Assembly: GCF_012848855.1 (NCBI RefSeq)
Contig: NZ_CP051630.1
Location: forward strand, 3,079,501-3,143,500
DNA length: 64,000 bases
From: Pyruvatibacter mobilis
GTDB lineage: Bacteria > Pseudomonadota > Alphaproteobacteria > CGMCC-115125
Reading direction: 5' to 3'
The position numbers were made by a program, and so were the translations under genes. Under the pieces are notes generated by a model. It worked only from the letters and a program-made list of their open reading frames with translations, ran no database searches and was not told where the DNA came from. Shown in pieces: positions 9,166 to 17,062 of this stretch (within the stretch, counting starts at the first letter, position 1; every line of letters starts with the position of its first letter).

Positions 9166-9777
9166 TTGGCAGTGACTGCGTCTAAAGCAGGTATGGGAGC
9201 AGGCGGGACCAAGGCCGGCCAGACGGCCTATGACCGGGAGGCCATGGCCGACTGCATCGAGGCCGTCGCCGCGCGTCAGGACAAGGCGGCCTTTGCCGTC
9301 CTGTTCGATTATTTCGCCCCGCGCCTCAAGGGCTATCTGATGAAGCTCGGCTCCAGTGATGCGCAGGCGGAAGAAGTCGCCCAGGAGGTGATGATCACCG
9401 TCTGGCGCAAGGCCGGGCAGTTCGACCGCCGCCAGTCCTCCGTCTCCACCTGGCTTTACACCATCGCCCGCAACCGGCGCATCGACGTGCTGCGGCGGGA
9501 GAAGTTCCCCGATTATGATCCCGATGACCCGCTGCTGCTGCCGTCGGAAGCCGAACAGCCCGACGAGGCCGTGGCCGCCAGCGAGCGCGAGGCGCGGGTG
9601 CGGGATGCGCTGACCACCCTGCCGGAGGAGCAGGCGGAGCTGATCCGGCTTGCCTTCTTCAAGGGCTGGTCGCACAGCGAGATCGCCGAAAATCTTGACT
9701 TGCCGCTGGGCACCGTCAAATCACGCCTTAGACTTGCTTTCCGCAAGCTCAAGGGCGGGCTTGATGGAGCGGTGTGA
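9166..9777 (+). CDS. ECF RNA polymerase sigma factor (RpoE/ChrR type)
   Basis: A roughly 200-residue group IV sigma factor. Region 2 lies near residues 47-110 (PRLKGYLMKLG through WLYTIARNRRIDVLRR) and region 4 near 143-200, with the HTH SHSEIAENLDLPLGTVKSRL. Paired with a ChrR-like anti-sigma that overlaps its stop codon, it belongs to the ECF group that answers singlet oxygen and related stress in Rhodobacter. The start is uncertain: TTG 9166 has GAGGAT upstream, but GTG 9172 or ATG 9193 would leave all domains intact. Confidence 0.93.
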   Translation: MAVTASKAGMGAGGTKAGQTAYDREAMADCIEAVAARQDKAAFAVLFDYFAPRLKGYLMKLGSSDAQAEEVAQEVMITVWRKAGQFDRRQSSVSTWLYTIARNRRIDVLRREKFPDYDPDDPLLLPSEAEQPDEAVAASEREARVRDALTTLPEEQAELIRLAFFKGWSHSEIAENLDLPLGTVKSRLRLAFRKLKGGLDGAV

Positions 9778-9779
9778 CC

Positions 9780-10481
9780 ATGACAGACCGCACCAGCAAA
9801 CAGTCGCCCGACATCACTTCCAGGGAGGACGCCGTGGAACCGCTTGCCCGGCAGTTCGGAGAAGAAATCCTGCTCGATTACGTCACCGGCACGCTGGATG
9901 ACGCGACGCGGCTGATGGTCGCCGCGCAAATGGCGTTACGGCCGGAGATCAGCGAGACGCTGGCCGTCGCCGGTGATCTCGCCGGGCTGATGCTTGAGGA
10001 AGCCGAGCCCGTGCCGATGGGCGAGGGGGCCTTCGCTGACGTGATGGCGGCGATCGACGCCCTGCCGGAGACGGCACCGTCTGCGCCCGCACCGGATGCC
10101 GAGCTTGACGTGCTTCCGGCGGTGATCCGCGAGCGGGTGGCCGCCCATGGGGGCAAGTGGTCTTTCGTGACACCGGGCGTCCGCGCCATGGATCTCGGCT
10201 TCGAGGCCGGTGAGGGCGAGGTGAAGCTCTACCGCATCGATCCGGGCTATGGCGTGCCGACCCATACGCATAAGGGTCAGGAGATGACGCTGGTGCTTAC
10301 CGGTGCCTTCGGGGACGGGCGGGACCGCTACGGGCCCGGCGACATTTGTGTTGCCTCTCCCGAGATCACCCACAAGCCGATCGCTGAAAAGGGCGCGACC
10401 TGTTACGCGCTGGCGATCACGGACGCTCCTTTGCAGCTGACCGGCGCTCTCGGACTCGTGCAGCGCGTTCTCGGTAGCTAG
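9780..10481 (+). CDS. ChrR-like cupin anti-sigma factor with degenerate zinc anti-sigma domain
   Basis: A 233-residue protein (GTG 9774 is an alternative start). It has the ChrR two-domain layout: an N-terminal anti-sigma domain (about 20-95) and a C-terminal cupin (about 125-230). The cupin metal ligands are present as H162, H164, E168 and H198. In Rhodobacter ChrR the anti-sigma domain binds zinc through two histidines and an HxxxCxxC-type pair; here the aligned positions are Q25, Q50, R54 and I57, so the zinc site is gone. It is translationally coupled to the sigma gene. It probably still binds the sigma factor, but signal sensing must rely on the cupin. Confidence 0.88.
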   Translation: MTDRTSKQSPDITSREDAVEPLARQFGEEILLDYVTGTLDDATRLMVAAQMALRPEISETLAVAGDLAGLMLEEAEPVPMGEGAFADVMAAIDALPETAPSAPAPDAELDVLPAVIRERVAAHGGKWSFVTPGVRAMDLGFEAGEGEVKLYRIDPGYGVPTHTHKGQEMTLVLTGAFGDGRDRYGPGDICVASPEITHKPIAEKGATCYALAITDAPLQLTGALGLVQRVLGS

Positions 10482-11115
10482 GGCTCGCTGTGGCGCGCCT
10501 GTCGCCGCTGCCATGCCGCAGACCTGCATAGCTTCCATCCGGCAGCAGGTTGGAGGCTTCCGGCATCGCGATGGATGATGTCGGCCGTGGCGGGAAATTG
10601 CCCAGGGTCTTCACCCGGTCATACATCACGATGGCGCCCGCCATGGCCACGTTGATGCAGAAAGCCGTCGGGATACGGATGAAGCTCGTGCAGCGCTCGC
10701 GCATCTCGTCTGACAGCGAGCCCGCCTCCGGCCCCAGCACATAGGCTGCGCGCTTGGGGTGATAGAAGCTCGGCAGGTCGATCGACTCATCCATCAGCTC
10801 CACGCCCACAAGGTCACAGCCCTTGGGCAGCATCACGTCGCCCACGGTCTCCCAGTCATAGAAGGGGATGTTGCTGCCCGCGTCGGAGGTGTCGGAATGC
10901 GCGCCCTTGAGGCGGTAATGGGCATCCACGGTGAAGAAGAAGCTGGCCCCGAAGGCGTGCGCCGAGCGCACAAGATTGCCCATGTTCCCGGTCTTCGAAA
11001 TGCGTTCGGCCCCGATCGCGAAATAGCCGCGCGGGCGCGTGGTCGCCACGTTTGCGGGCTGGTTGCCAGGCTGGCCGGCGGAGGGTGTGGCAGCTTCTGT
11101 CTTCGGGTCGGTCAT
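10417..11115 (-). CDS. TrmH/SpoU-family RNA 2'-O-methyltransferase
   Basis: A 232-residue SPOUT methyltransferase. The three SpoU motifs are visible: NMGNLVRSAHAFGA (44-57), YVLGPEAGSLSDEM (125-138) and IPTAFCINVAMAGAIVMYDR (148-167), which build the knotted SAM site. The RNA target is not clear from sequence. The last ~50 residues are basic and low-complexity. The ATG at 11115 starts MTDPKTEAATPSAG; an upstream in-frame Met at 11196 adds a hydrophobic stretch and is less likely. Its 3' end overlaps the ChrR-like gene by 65 bp in convergent orientation. Confidence 0.9.
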   Translation of the reverse strand: MTDPKTEAATPSAGQPGNQPANVATTRPRGYFAIGAERISKTGNMGNLVRSAHAFGASFFFTVDAHYRLKGAHSDTSDAGSNIPFYDWETVGDVMLPKGCDLVGVELMDESIDLPSFYHPKRAAYVLGPEAGSLSDEMRERCTSFIRIPTAFCINVAMAGAIVMYDRVKTLGNFPPRPTSSIAMPEASNLLPDGSYAGLRHGSGDRRATASPSYRERAARVRERRSAAKERP

Positions 11116-11345
11116 GGCAGGCGCGGTCTCAGGCAGCAGTAACAGGGTTAACGGCAGCACGTCCTGTGGCGCGGCGGCCACTGTCAGCGAAGCCATGTCA
11201 ATATCACACCCCTCTCACGCCGATGTGCATTTGTCATAAATGATTTCGTGCCCATAATTTGGGCGGGCTCAGGTCTGCTTCTTCCGTTGCACTGCCGTTT
11301 GCCCAAGAAAAACAAGATTTCGCATCCGGCTGTGTGAGGACAGAC

Positions 11346-11975
11346 GTGGTCATTTCGCGGACATCGCAGGGTGCCCTTCACCGGGCTTTGGGCGGCGTGC
11401 AGGGCAGCTTGCTGGGTGGCCTATGGGCCGGTGCGCTGATGGGCGCGCTGGTCGGCGCCACGATCCTGCCCGCGCAGGCGGCTGATGCCGTGTCGCCCCA
11501 GCCTGTTGCCGGGCAGGCCACGTCTGAACAGACCACGCTCAACCAGGGCACCCTCAACCAGAGTACGGCACTGCCCGACGGCGACGGCGCAACGCTTGCC
11601 GTCGTCATTGCCGGCACCATGCCCGGCCAGGGGCAGGTGCGCGTCAATCTCTACAAATCAGGCGAGACCTTCCTCAAGGCCGAAGACGCCAAGGTTGAGG
11701 TCGCCGTGCCCGAGACGGGGCCGGTGCGCGCTGTCTTCACCGGGCTTGAGCCGGGCACCTATGCGGTGGTCGCCTATTACGATCTCAACGGCAACCGCAC
11801 GCTCGACCGGGGCCTGTTCGGCATCCCGCTTGAGCCGCTGGGCTTCTCCAATGGCGCCATGCCGGTGCTGTCGGCACCCGATTTCGCCGAGGCCGCTGTC
11901 GCGGTGACGGGCGAAGGGGCCGAGATCGGCATCGAGGTCACCTATATCGGCAAGAGCGGCCGCGCCGGGTCCTGA
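11346..11975 (+). CDS. DUF2141 domain exported protein
   Basis: A 209-residue protein with an N-terminal signal-like hydrophobic segment (about residues 15-43, ending LPAQAADA). The C-terminal half matches DUF2141: GQVRVNLYKSGETFL, a FTGLEPGTYAVVAYYDLNGN core and the FGIPLEPLGFSNGA ending typical of the family. It is predicted periplasmic or outer-membrane associated; function unknown. The GTG at 11346 is preceded by GAGGA with a 6-nt spacer and gives the best signal peptide. It is divergent from the RNA methyltransferase gene. Confidence 0.82.
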   Translation: MVISRTSQGALHRALGGVQGSLLGGLWAGALMGALVGATILPAQAADAVSPQPVAGQATSEQTTLNQGTLNQSTALPDGDGATLAVVIAGTMPGQGQVRVNLYKSGETFLKAEDAKVEVAVPETGPVRAVFTGLEPGTYAVVAYYDLNGNRTLDRGLFGIPLEPLGFSNGAMPVLSAPDFAEAAVAVTGEGAEIGIEVTYIGKSGRAGS

Positions 11976-12135
11976 GCCGCCTTTCCTTTCTTCCCTGACA
12001 TTATGTCCATCCCCGGATCGTGCCGGTTTCCGTGCAGCGGCCCGTCATGGTACATCCGTTGGCGAATAGGCGCGTGCTGCAACGCCGCGTCATCCAACTC
12101 TTATTCGTCAAAAACCCGAACCAAGGGAGAGTGCC

Positions 12136-13137
12136 ATGAAGGCAGTGTTGTGTAAGGAATATGGGCCGCCGGACAGCCTGGTGATCGAGGATGTCGCCTC
12201 GCCGGAGCCCGGCGAAGGCCAGGTGCGCATCGCCGTCAAGGCGGCTGCCGTCAACTTCCCCGACGTGCTGATCATCGAGAACAAGTACCAGTTCAAGCCG
12301 CCGCTACCGTTCTCGCCGGGCGGCGAAGTGGCCGGTGTGGTCGACAAGGTCGGCCCCGGCGTCAAGAACCTCAAGGAAGGCGACCGGGTGATCGGGTCCT
12401 GCGGCTGGGGCGGCTACGCCCAGGAGCTGGTGCTTGAGGAAGCCCGCTGCACGCCTTTCCCGGACGACATGGACTTCGTGTCCGCCTCTGCCTTCCTGAT
12501 GACCTATGGCACCTCCCATCACGCGCTGAAGGACCGCGCGCAGCTCAAGCCGGGCGAGACCCTGCTGGTGCTGGGGGCTGCCGGCGGCGTCGGCCTGGCG
12601 GCTGTTGAGCTCGGCAAGGCCATGGGTGCCCGCGTCATTGCCGCAGCCTCCACCGAGGACAAGGTGCAGGTCGCCAAGGATCACGGGGCCGATGACGGTT
12701 TCGTCTATCCCTCCGGCGAGATGTCGCGGGATGAGCAGAAGGCCTTCTCCGACAAGATCAAGGAGCTGACCGGCGGCCAGGGTGCTGATGTGGTCTATGA
12801 CCCGGTCGGCGGCAGCTATTCCGAGCCGGCGCTGCGCGCCACCAACTGGGAAGGCCGCTTCCTTGTGGTCGGCTTTGCGTCCGGTCCGATCCCGAAGATC
12901 CCGCTCAACCTGGCGCTGCTCAAGGGCTGCCAGATTGTCGGCGTGTTCTGGGGCGCGTTCACCGCGCGCGAGCCGGAGCGCAACAAGGACAATCTCAACG
13001 AGCTGATGACCTGGTTCCGCGACGGCAAGATCAAGCCGCATGTGTCCAAGACCTATGCGCTTGAGGATGCGGCCTCCGCCCTCAAGGACATGGCCGCGCG
13101 CAAGGTGAAGGGTAAGATTGTCCTCACCACTGAATAG
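12136..13137 (+). CDS. NADPH:quinone oxidoreductase family (zinc-independent MDR)
   Basis: A 333-residue medium-chain dehydrogenase/reductase. It has a GroES-like N-terminal domain with no zinc-binding cysteine set and a Rossmann domain with LGAAGGVGL at 146-154. The family reduces quinones or other enones with NADPH. The ATG at 12136 follows GGGAGAG. The next gene starts 1 bp after the stop, which suggests cotranscription. Confidence 0.9.
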   Translation: MKAVLCKEYGPPDSLVIEDVASPEPGEGQVRIAVKAAAVNFPDVLIIENKYQFKPPLPFSPGGEVAGVVDKVGPGVKNLKEGDRVIGSCGWGGYAQELVLEEARCTPFPDDMDFVSASAFLMTYGTSHHALKDRAQLKPGETLLVLGAAGGVGLAAVELGKAMGARVIAAASTEDKVQVAKDHGADDGFVYPSGEMSRDEQKAFSDKIKELTGGQGADVVYDPVGGSYSEPALRATNWEGRFLVVGFASGPIPKIPLNLALLKGCQIVGVFWGAFTAREPERNKDNLNELMTWFRDGKIKPHVSKTYALEDAASALKDMAARKVKGKIVLTTE

Positions 13138-13138
13138 G

Positions 13139-13939
13139 ATGGATGACCGGTATGGTCGCGAGTGGCGGCGCGGAGCAATCCGCGCCGTCCTGCTTGCGGC
13201 CGTGCTGATCCTCGCCGTCTTCGGCTTCCTGGTCTATGTGCTGCTGGCCTCCGGCGAGGCGGAGTACTGGGCCGGGGAGATCGCCGAGTTCGAGCGGCTG
13301 GACGTGTCCAATCCGCCAGAGGCGGGGCAGATCGTCTTTGCCGGGGGCGGCACCATCCGCAAATGGGAGACGCTCGCCCGCGATCTCGCGCCGCTGCCGG
13401 TGCTCAATCGCGGCTTCGGCGGCGCCCATGTGTCCCATGTGGCCGCCTATGCCCCGCGCATCATCCTGCCCTATGGGCCGCGGGCGGTGGTCATCTCCGC
13501 CGGGGCGGATGATCTGGCCGATGTCGGCGGCAAGCCGGCGGATGAGGTCGAAGCGGATGTGGCGGCGCTCATAAGCATCCTGCGTCCGGCAGGCCTCGGC
13601 CCTGACGACGACCCGCAGGTCTATGTCCTGTCGATCCCGCCGCAGCCCATGCGCAAGGCGCGCTGGGCGGCATTTGCCCAGGCCAACACGCAATTGTCCG
13701 CCATGGCGGCGGCAACGCCGGGGGTGCATTTCATCGATATCTCGACCCCAATGCTGACGGCGGACGGCCGCATCGATGAAAGCCTGTTCCGCTGGGATGG
13801 GCTGACCTTCAACGACGCCGGCTACGACCTGATCGGCCAGCTGGTGCGGGCGCGGCTGGCGAGGGATCTTGAGACCTTTACCCGCGCGGAGCCGCCGCTT
13901 CCCGCCGGTCCGGCCCTGCCAGTGGCCCCCGCGCCCTGA
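13139..13939 (+). CDS. Membrane-anchored SGNH-fold protein lacking catalytic residues
   Basis: A 266-residue protein with one N-terminal membrane helix (about 14-37) and a periplasmic SGNH-hydrolase-like domain. The family landmarks are recognisable but altered: the nucleophile block reads GGGTIRKW (69-76) where family members have GSSSIRxW; block II RGFGG (91-95) is intact; block III reads GADD (122-125) instead of GxND; block V reads DGLT (220-223) instead of DGLH. Serine, asparagine and histidine are thus all missing, so it is probably a non-catalytic binding protein. It follows the oxidoreductase stop by 1 bp. Confidence 0.75.
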   Translation: MDDRYGREWRRGAIRAVLLAAVLILAVFGFLVYVLLASGEAEYWAGEIAEFERLDVSNPPEAGQIVFAGGGTIRKWETLARDLAPLPVLNRGFGGAHVSHVAAYAPRIILPYGPRAVVISAGADDLADVGGKPADEVEADVAALISILRPAGLGPDDDPQVYVLSIPPQPMRKARWAAFAQANTQLSAMAAATPGVHFIDISTPMLTADGRIDESLFRWDGLTFNDAGYDLIGQLVRARLARDLETFTRAEPPLPAGPALPVAPAP

Positions 13940-14197
13940 TTTCCGGCCGGATTGCGCTCAGCCTCTCATGACGGACGCAGGGCCAGCGGACGCCTGAGCA
14001 AATGCGCAGCCATGCTCCGCATAATCATGACTCCCAGTCATCTTGTAGCCTCGCCCCGCGGCGCATAGATTGGCGGGGCCTTTTGGCCTCCCCCTTTGGC
14101 GGTTCCATGGCCCTGTCGCCCGTGCCTTGCCTGCGGTGCGCTGGCCGCCGCCCTGCCTTTGCGTCCCCAAGGCAGCGTACCAGGAAAGACCCCGCCC

Positions 14198-15148
14198 ATG
14201 ACCGAGCAACCCCCCGCATCCGCCCTTGATGACCGGCGTGCGCGGTTCGCCGCGGCCTGGGAGGCGCTGCCCGCCAATACGCGCGGGGCGCTGTGGCTGC
14301 TCACCTCGGCGGCGCTGTTCACGGTCATGGCGGTGCTTACCAAGTTTCTCGGCACCCGGCTCGACACCATGCAGGTGGCGTTCTTCCGCCTGTTCTTCGC
14401 TACCCTCATCATCATGCCCTGGCTGATCCGGCATGGCGGCTTCAGGCCCGCGCATCCGCGCCTGATGACGCTGCGCGGGGTCATCGGCGGCGGGGCGATG
14501 CTGTGCATGGTCTATGCCTTCGTGCATCTGCCGCTGGCCGACGCGCAGGCGATCCAGTTCGCCCAAGGCCTGTTCCTGGTGCCGCTGGCCATCATCTTCC
14601 TGCGCGAAGTGCCCGGCCCGCGCCGCATCATTGCGGTCATCCTCGGGTTCATCGGTGTGCTGATCATGTTGCGCCCGTCCGGCGATTTCGAGCCTGCGGC
14701 CTTCGTGGCGCTGTTCGGTGCGCTGCTGGTGGCGGGGGCGGCCGTCATGGTCAAGCTCGTCGCCGACAAGGACGGGCCGCTGACCATGATGCTGTTTTCG
14801 GGCGTGTTCGGCTGCGGCATGGCGGTGATCCCCATGGCGCTCAACTGGATCGACCCCACGCCCTATGAATGGGTGATGCTGGCAGGCATCGGCCTTGTGG
14901 GTGCGGGCGCGCACAATTGCTTCCTGCGCGCCTACCGCGTCGGGGAGGCAACCGCCATCGCGCCGATCGATTACACCCGTCTGATCTTCGCGGGCACGGC
15001 GGGCTTCCTCTTCTTCGGTACGGTGCCGGACATCTACACCATCATCGGTGCTGTCATCATCGCGGGCACCAGCTTCTACATCGCCCGGCGCGAGGCTGCC
15101 GTGGCGCGCGCCAAGGCTGCTGCGGCCGCGCAGGCCGACGGCGCATGA
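14198..15148 (+). CDS. DMT/EamA family transporter (first of a tandem pair)
   Basis: A 316-residue inner membrane protein with ten predicted helices in two EamA repeats, the drug/metabolite transporter layout. The first repeat begins GALWLLTSAALFTVMAVLTK near residue 30; a conserved FRLFFA segment and LGFIGVLIMLRP end it. Exported substrate is unknown. The ATG at 14198 follows AGGAAAG. Its stop overlaps the start of a clear paralogue in an ATGA arrangement, so the two are translationally coupled. Confidence 0.92.
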   Translation: MTEQPPASALDDRRARFAAAWEALPANTRGALWLLTSAALFTVMAVLTKFLGTRLDTMQVAFFRLFFATLIIMPWLIRHGGFRPAHPRLMTLRGVIGGGAMLCMVYAFVHLPLADAQAIQFAQGLFLVPLAIIFLREVPGPRRIIAVILGFIGVLIMLRPSGDFEPAAFVALFGALLVAGAAVMVKLVADKDGPLTMMLFSGVFGCGMAVIPMALNWIDPTPYEWVMLAGIGLVGAGAHNCFLRAYRVGEATAIAPIDYTRLIFAGTAGFLFFGTVPDIYTIIGAVIIAGTSFYIARREAAVARAKAAAAAQADGA

Positions 15149-16083
15149 GCAGCGCCGAGGAGACACCGGAGCTGCGGGCGCGGCTGGCGGCCTGGTGGCT
15201 GGCCCTGCCGCCCAATGTACGCGGCGCGCTGTGGCTGCTCCTGTCGGCCACCTGCTTCACCGCCATGGCGGTACTGGCAAAGTTTCTGGGCGACCGGCTG
15301 CACAGCCTGCAGCTGGCTTTCTTCCGTATGTTCATCGCGCTCCTGGTCATTGTGCCGTTCCTGGTGCGCGGCGGGGTCGCGTCCATCAAGACGCATTATC
15401 CGTTCCTGCAATTGCTGCGCGGCATTGTCGGCTCCACGGCCATGATGTGCGGCTTCTATGCGCTGGTTCATCTGCCGCTGGCAGACGCGTTGGCCTACAA
15501 TTTCACCAAGGCGCTGTTCGTTGTGCCGCTGGCCTATTTCATCCTGTCCGAGCCGGCAGGGCCCCGGCGCATCGGCGCTGTGGTGATCGGCTTTTTCGGC
15601 GTGCTCGTCATGCTCCGGCCCACGGTCGAGATCGATCCCGCAGCCCTTGTCGCGCTGGGCGGCGCGCTCTGCGTGGCCATGGCGACCATCTTCGTCAAGC
15701 TGGTGGCGAAAGACGCACCGGTCACGCTGATGTTCTACACGGGCGTCGTCGGCACCGCTGTTGCGGGCATCCCCGCCTCCTTCGTGTGGGTGACACCCAC
15801 ATGGGAGGAGCTCGGTCTGCTGGTGCTGATGGGGACCTTTGCCGCGGGCGCACATAACTGCTTCATCCGCGGCTATCGCGAGGGGGACGCGTCCGCCATC
15901 GTGCCGTTTGATTATTCGCGGCTGGTCTTCGCGGCGATTGCGGGTTTCCTCATTTTCGGCGACGTGCCGGACTGGCTGACCATTGTCGGCGCCGCAATCA
16001 TCGTCGCCACCACGCTCTACATCGCACGGCGTGAAGCCGTGGAAGCCCGCGCACGCCGGGCTGAGGCTGTGCCCGAAGACTGA
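15145..16083 (+). CDS. DMT/EamA family transporter (second of a tandem pair)
   Basis: A 312-residue paralogue of the preceding gene, sharing blocks such as RGALWLL, AFFRxF, VHLPLADA, GVLxMLRP and GAHNCFxRxYR along the whole length. Ten membrane helices are predicted. Both copies end in an Ala/Arg-rich cytoplasmic tail following YIARREA. Tandem duplication plus ATGA coupling suggests matched production and possibly a heterodimer, which is an inference. Confidence 0.92.
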   Translation: MSSAEETPELRARLAAWWLALPPNVRGALWLLLSATCFTAMAVLAKFLGDRLHSLQLAFFRMFIALLVIVPFLVRGGVASIKTHYPFLQLLRGIVGSTAMMCGFYALVHLPLADALAYNFTKALFVVPLAYFILSEPAGPRRIGAVVIGFFGVLVMLRPTVEIDPAALVALGGALCVAMATIFVKLVAKDAPVTLMFYTGVVGTAVAGIPASFVWVTPTWEELGLLVLMGTFAAGAHNCFIRGYREGDASAIVPFDYSRLVFAAIAGFLIFGDVPDWLTIVGAAIIVATTLYIARREAVEARARRAEAVPED

Positions 16084-16124
16084 GACACTTCTTTCCGGCG
16101 CTACCACGTATCGCCGTAAAATCA

Positions 16125-16324
16125 CCTCTCCCCTGGAGGGAGAGGTCGGTGCGTCAGCACCGGGTGAGGGGGATGGGCCTCCCCGCGATGGCGCCGCCAG
16201 AAGTTAGACACCAATGCTGCCGCCCCCTCACCCTCCCACGCGCTGACGCGCGCGGGCCCCTCCCTCTCCCGCGAGGGGAGAGGGAAATTTAATCCGCCCT
16301 CCCTCCGGCTTGACCGGAGGGTCT
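16125..16324. repeat. Cluster of intergenic palindromic repeats
   Basis: Contains a CCTCTCCC/GGGAGAGG hairpin (16125-16145), a CCCTCTCCC/GGGAGAGGG hairpin (16262-16284), and CCCTCCGGC-TTGA-CCGGAGGG with TCT (16301-16324). The last element recurs with one base changed at 21400-21423, and the CTCTCCCC-type hairpin at 21501-21523. These look like dispersed REP-like elements between genes; the palindromes could also end transcription from both sides. Confidence 0.7.
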
Positions 16325-16361
16325 CGTGCATACGGCCTGAGCTTCCGCGTTCCCGACGCCC

Positions 16362-16778
16362 TCAGGCGTCCTCGAACTCTCCCTGCCGCAAGGTGCGGCG
16401 GGCGCGGGTGATGTGGTGGTCCTTGATGTGACTGCCGACGATGGCGATGGCGGTGGTCAGCACCGTGGCGTCATCGGTGAAGCCGAGGGCCGCGATCACA
16501 TCGGGGATGAGATCCGTCGGCACGATGAAGTAGGTGATCGCGGCAAACAGCGTGGCGCGCACGCGCATCGGCGTGCCGGGGTCGATGGCGCAGTAATAGG
16601 CGGCGGTCACGTCCTCAGCGAAAGGGATCTTGCCGGCCACGCGCGCGAGCTTGCGCCAGAACCCGCGCCGCGCCACGCGCTCATTGCGCGCGGCAATGGC
16701 GGGCAGCTGGATCTTCGGGTCCTCGATCAGCGCAATGGCGTCGCTGTCCGGGGACATGCCTGTCTCTGGGCCGGTCAT
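16362..16778 (-). CDS. YkvA/DUF1232 family protein
   Basis: A 138-residue protein. The central segment (about 66-115) matches DUF1232: MRVRATLFAAITYFIVPTDLIPD then LGFTDDATVL, with a single hydrophobic hairpin containing the PTDLIPD signature. Bacterial YkvA-like proteins have no established function; many sit in the inner membrane. The start at 16778 is the only good candidate. It stands alone, facing the repeat cluster. Confidence 0.82.
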   Translation of the reverse strand: MTGPETGMSPDSDAIALIEDPKIQLPAIAARNERVARRGFWRKLARVAGKIPFAEDVTAAYYCAIDPGTPMRVRATLFAAITYFIVPTDLIPDVIAALGFTDDATVLTTAIAIVGSHIKDHHITRARRTLRQGEFEDA

Positions 16779-16943
16779 GGCTCATGCTCCCGGTTGTTTC
16801 CGGTCCGCCGCGATGGGCGGCACTATCTGGGAAAATGCGCAAAAGGGCGCGCCGGTTCCCTGAAAGATGGGCCTGCGCGCGGGCAGGCGCAAGCGGGCCC
16901 CGCGTGGCTGCCCAATATTCCCCTACGTCAAAACCGTGCCGAT

Positions 16944-16970
16944 TTTGGGGCGGGCCCGGAAGGCCCCAAA
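16944..16970. promoter_or_regulatory. GC-rich hairpin upstream of SDR gene
   Basis: Arms TTTGGGGC and GCCCCAAA enclose 11 bp. No T-run follows on either strand, so it is not a standard terminator. It lies about 90 bp before the SDR start and could be a leader structure. Confidence 0.3.
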
Positions 16971-17062
16971 CCCCTATCGCAACTGGTTTTCTTCATGGTA
17001 CACCCGCGCCCAATCGCAGTCCTGACGATCAATCTCAACATACAATCGGGAGGCTTTGATCC

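Noticed and set aside
9145-9175. A 9-codon open frame (ATG 9146) overlapping the sigma factor start
   Set aside because: Could be a uORF, but nothing but position supports it, and the sigma start itself is uncertain.
16084-16361. CRISPR-like array from repeated CTCTCCC hairpins
   Set aside because: Units are not evenly spaced, are inverted rather than direct repeats, and no cas gene is nearby.
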